Source: Rhodococcus sp. 06-462-5 (GTDB lineage Bacteria; Actinomycetota; Actinomycetes; Mycobacteriales; Mycobacteriaceae). Taken from it: a DNA stretch of 64,000 bases. The DNA lies in the NCBI RefSeq assembly GCF_002258315.1, contig NZ_NOYD01000001.1, forward strand, positions 372,001 to 436,000, written 5' to 3'. Each line of letters begins with the position of its first letter. Position 1 is the stretch's first letter. This document shows, in pieces, positions 61,688 to 64,000 of the stretch. The notes under the pieces were generated by a model, which worked only from the letters and a program-made list of their open reading frames with translations, did no database searches and was not told the origin of the DNA. The position numbers and the translations under genes are program-made.

Positions 61688-62068
61688 CTACCCGACGAGT
61701 GACGCGGTTCCGCTGAGCAGCCGCACGTCGTAGGACTCGGCCGCACCGTGCACCTCGGTCGATTCACCGTGGACCGTGTACAGCACCGAGTAGGAGGTGA
61801 AAGTGACAGGTTGGCTGTCGTCGGAGTCGACGGTGACGCGCGGTAACACGACCAGCAGGTGGGTCCGGTTACCGTCCGAGAGATTGTCGACGACGGAACG
61901 GACCTCGAAACCCAGGTCCGATCGGGTGACGTCGGTGGACTCGAGCGTCTGTCCGCTCAGAACGAGCTGCGCCGCCCAGACGCCTGCGGATCGATGGGCA
62001 TCGACGCTCCCGGTGATGTCGTCGCCGGTGAAGTCGTAGTGATTCGCTGCGGTGAAAGGCATGGTCAC
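61688..62068 (-). CDS. Small beta-rich protein of unknown function
   Basis: 126 aa, GTG at 62068 after GAGGA. Reads MTMPFTAANHYDFTGDDIT, HLLVVLPRVTV and VLYTVHGESTEVHG: alternating strands, no membrane segment. Not recognised. Confidence 0.75.
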   Translation of the reverse strand: MTMPFTAANHYDFTGDDITGSVDAHRSAGVWAAQLVLSGQTLESTDVTRSDLGFEVRSVVDNLSDGNRTHLLVVLPRVTVDSDDSQPVTFTSYSVLYTVHGESTEVHGAAESYDVRLLSGTASLVG

Positions 62069-62154
62069 AGGCTATTCCTCGGGTCGTGGAAAAACTTCGA
62101 AAAAATTTCTCATCCGGTACCCATCCACCTCGACAGGGGCTGCGAATGCACAAT

Positions 62155-62213
62155 GAGACACCCGCTACTGCTGTCGCCCCCGACCGCCGTCAGTAGTGGG
62201 TGTCTCCCTTTTT
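62155..62213 (+). terminator. Strong orphan intrinsic terminator upstream of the diguanylate cyclase
   Basis: 16-bp stem: GAGACACCC-g-CTACTG pairs with CAGTAG-t-GGGTGTCTC (one G-U pair), 20-nt loop, followed by CCC and TTTTT on the plus strand. No plus-strand gene precedes it, as the upstream genes are on the minus strand. The gene-free stretch 62069-62374 otherwise holds the cyclase RBS. Confidence 0.8.
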
Positions 62214-62374
62214 GTGTGCGGGACGACGTCCACATCGCGATGGATGCGTTTGGAGCCCGACTCCCGATCCGCCGCACGGCAGCCGTTCGAGACCGGATCG
62301 GAAGATTTCGGGCGAGCCGAAACGGTGGTCGGTACGCTTTCGGACCTGGGCAGGTCGTTTCTCGAGGGAGCCTC

Positions 62375-63646
62375 ATGTACGAAGACTTTCGATCGCCCGC
62401 ATCGCGGCACGGCGAGCGATCGAATGCGTCGGTACAGCCACGTTCGACGCGAGCGCACGGCCAGGCGCGTAGTCGCCACCGCAAACGGTCGAGCACGCCC
62501 TCGCCGCCGAGGTCGATCTCGAGTATCACCGCTCCGCCGCTCGGACCTCAGCCCAGTGCGGCTCAGGTTCTTCGCCACTGGTTCGCTGCCCCGCACGATT
62601 TCGACTGGATTTTCGTGCACAAGTCGACTCGTCCGCTGCACCGATTGATCCGGGTCGTGTTCGCGAGCTGTGTGGCTCTGTACGCCGCGGTGTCGATGCT
62701 GATGTTGGCCTCGCCGAACGGGCCGACCGGATCGGGTCCGGTTGCCTACGTGATCTTCATCCTGGTTCTGCAGTTCGCCGTCATCGTGTATCTGCTGTTC
62801 GGGCCGCTGCCGGACCGTAAGTGGCAGGTGGTGACCTTCCTGGTATTCGGCGACGTCGGTCTCGCGTCGGTGATTCTTCTCGACGTCCCCACGTCGGCGC
62901 TGATCGGTACGTTCCTCTTCGCGCTGACCGGGTCGATGTGCACCTTCTTTCTCGGACCGCGACTGCTCGTCGCCCACCTGGTGTTCGCCAATCTGGTGAT
63001 CGTCTACATCGGGGTGGCCGCGTATGTGCAGGGCCTGTGGGGTCCGTGGGATGCGATCGCCGCTGTGCTGGTGGCCGCGGGTGCGACATCGGGTGTCCCG
63101 ATCTTCGCCCAGATCGCCTGGTCGTTGGTGTGCGAGGACGCACGGCAGTCCGAGATCGATCCGCTGACCCGAATGAAGAACAGGCGCGGACTGCAGAACG
63201 CCATCGAAGATCTGCGGATGCTCGCTCACCGCGAGCAGTTGGCCTTCGTTCTCGTTCTGGTCGACATCGATCGCTTCAAGAGCGTCAACGACCGCTACGG
63301 GCACGACCAGGGCGATGCTGTCATCGTTCTCGTTGCCGACCGACTCCGGGACCACCTCGGGAAGGTGGGGGTGGTGGCGAGAACCGGGGGCGAGGAGTTC
63401 GTCGCCGTCCTCGTCGGCGAGGCGGAACAGCTGTGTGAACTGGTGCTCGAGGTGAGCGGCAGTCTGACGGATTGCTCGGACCCGATACCGGTCACGGTGA
63501 GCGCAGGCGCAGTGGTGATCGCTCCCGATTCCGACGCGTGGACCTCAGGGGTCGATGTGGTAGACGACGCGACGCGCGCGGCGGATTCCCTCATGTACCG
63601 AGCCAAGGCCGACGGCGGAAATCGAACGATGCTCGAGGCAATGTAG
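62375..63646 (+). CDS. Membrane-bound diguanylate cyclase (GGDEF)
   Basis: 423 aa. Basic N-terminal 80 residues, six membrane helices (~92-250), then a GGDEF domain (~258-420) with DPLTRMKNRRGL, LVDIDRFKSVNDRYGHDQGD and active GGEEF (338-342). No RxxD inhibitory site precedes the motif. Makes c-di-GMP from GTP. GAGGGAG precedes the ATG. Confidence 0.92.
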   Translation: MYEDFRSPASRHGERSNASVQPRSTRAHGQARSRHRKRSSTPSPPRSISSITAPPLGPQPSAAQVLRHWFAAPHDFDWIFVHKSTRPLHRLIRVVFASCVALYAAVSMLMLASPNGPTGSGPVAYVIFILVLQFAVIVYLLFGPLPDRKWQVVTFLVFGDVGLASVILLDVPTSALIGTFLFALTGSMCTFFLGPRLLVAHLVFANLVIVYIGVAAYVQGLWGPWDAIAAVLVAAGATSGVPIFAQIAWSLVCEDARQSEIDPLTRMKNRRGLQNAIEDLRMLAHREQLAFVLVLVDIDRFKSVNDRYGHDQGDAVIVLVADRLRDHLGKVGVVARTGGEEFVAVLVGEAEQLCELVLEVSGSLTDCSDPIPVTVSAGAVVIAPDSDAWTSGVDVVDDATRAADSLMYRAKADGGNRTMLEAM

Positions 63647-64000
63647 CGCCCAATTCACTGAGCCTGCTGACCAATCGGTCGGTGTCGAGACCCGCACATC
63701 CGACGGCGAATTCATCCAACGACACGAGGGCGTGGAAGTCGACTCGTACATCGCGGTCGTAGGCGACGTCCACGAGATTTGCGAAGCGCTGAGCGGCGAA
63801 CTCGTCGACACTCGCGAGAGCCGGAACCTCGGTGACGGTCACGCTCGTTGCCTCCTCGAACAGCCGGAGGTAGTCGCCCGTCGAACGAGCGGCGCAGCAC
63901 AGATCGGCAAACGAGTGGCCATCCGACCCGCGTTCGAGAGTCCAGGTTCCCGACGCGAATCGCGAACCGCTGGTGCCGGCGGCACGGTAATCGACGGGAC
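63591..64000 (-). CDS. zapE: AFG1/ZapE-like ATPase, C-terminal part
   Basis: The frame is open to the window edge. Visible end: DYRAAGTSGSRFASGTW, FADLCCAARSTGDYLRLFEEA, VPALASVDEFAAQRFANLVDVAYDRDVRVDFHA. These match the C-terminal part of AFG1/ZapE ATPases. The Walker motifs lie outside. Its 3' end overlaps the cyclase gene by 56 bp. Confidence 0.8.
   Translation of the reverse strand, partial: PVDYRAAGTSGSRFASGTWTLERGSDGHSFADLCCAARSTGDYLRLFEEATSVTVTEVPALASVDEFAAQRFANLVDVAYDRDVRVDFHALVSLDEFAVGCAGLDTDRLVSRLSELGATLPRASFDFRRRPWLGT

Overview
The window looks like a chromosomal segment of a high-GC mycolic-acid actinomycete, most likely Rhodococcus or Rhodococcoides. The grounds are the strong G/C bias at third codon positions, frequent GTG/TTG starts, an F420-type luciferase-like oxidoreductase resembling the mycobacterial Rv1855c group, a monoacylglycerol lipase of the Rv0183 type, an AlkB alkane hydroxylase, an IdeR/DtxR-type iron box, and many TetR/MarR/IclR regulators each beside a small metabolic operon. 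I saw no rRNA, transposase, integrase, prophage, CRISPR array or recognisable defence system. One tRNA (initiator Met) is present. Coding density is high, and neighbouring genes often overlap by 1-4 bases.

Layout. 0-2 kb: a MarR regulator and an EamA exporter, flanked by two direct copies of the 3' end of one small gene. 2-9 kb: alpha/beta hydrolase, three tandem AIM24-family genes, F420 oxidoreductase, glyoxalase-like protein, HtrA-like protease, small membrane protein, DUF72 protein. 8.8-13.7 kb: an IclR-controlled catabolic operon (ICL/PEP-mutase lyase, two-subunit aconitase-type hydratase, MHS transporter). 13.8-18.7 kb: NAD-dependent epimerase, TetR plus DHA2 exporter, a zinc-ribbon protein with a small alarmone synthetase, a DUF6131-like peptide. 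18.7-24 kb: SF2 helicase, glutamine amidotransferase, lactate monooxygenase, GH13 enzyme. 24.2-26.4 kb: a TPP riboswitch in front of an SDR and a flavin monooxygenase.

26.4-31.6 kb: TetR and quinone oxidoreductase, then a diiron-like hydrolase / ferredoxin reductase / epoxide-hydrolase-like operon. 31.6-32.3 kb: a free-standing LeuA regulatory-domain gene behind what looks like a branched-chain amino-acid attenuator. 32.3-44.5 kb: AAA-type ATPase, solitary alkB, lipases, amidohydrolase, dienelactone hydrolase, quinone reductase, TetR with ABC1 kinase, enoyl-CoA hydratase, tRNA-fMet, Lon-N protein. 44.6-50.7 kb: an A-T-TE NRPS-like synthetase and an FtsX-type ABC exporter. 50.7-58.1 kb: endonuclease IV, an iron-box-controlled NRPS condensation-domain fragment, DUF309, drug exporters, aldo/keto reductase, AlkA-like glycosylase, RNase H. 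58.3-64 kb: two coupled CNNM/CorC membrane proteins, pirin, a diguanylate cyclase preceded by an orphan terminator, and the 3' end of zapE.

Most units look like independent accessory or housekeeping modules rather than one pathway. The parts I consider most worth following up are the TPP-riboswitch operon, the LeuA-domain attenuator, the IclR-controlled hydratase/lyase operon, the A-T-TE synthetase, the iron-regulated condensation fragment, and the orphan terminator before the diguanylate cyclase.
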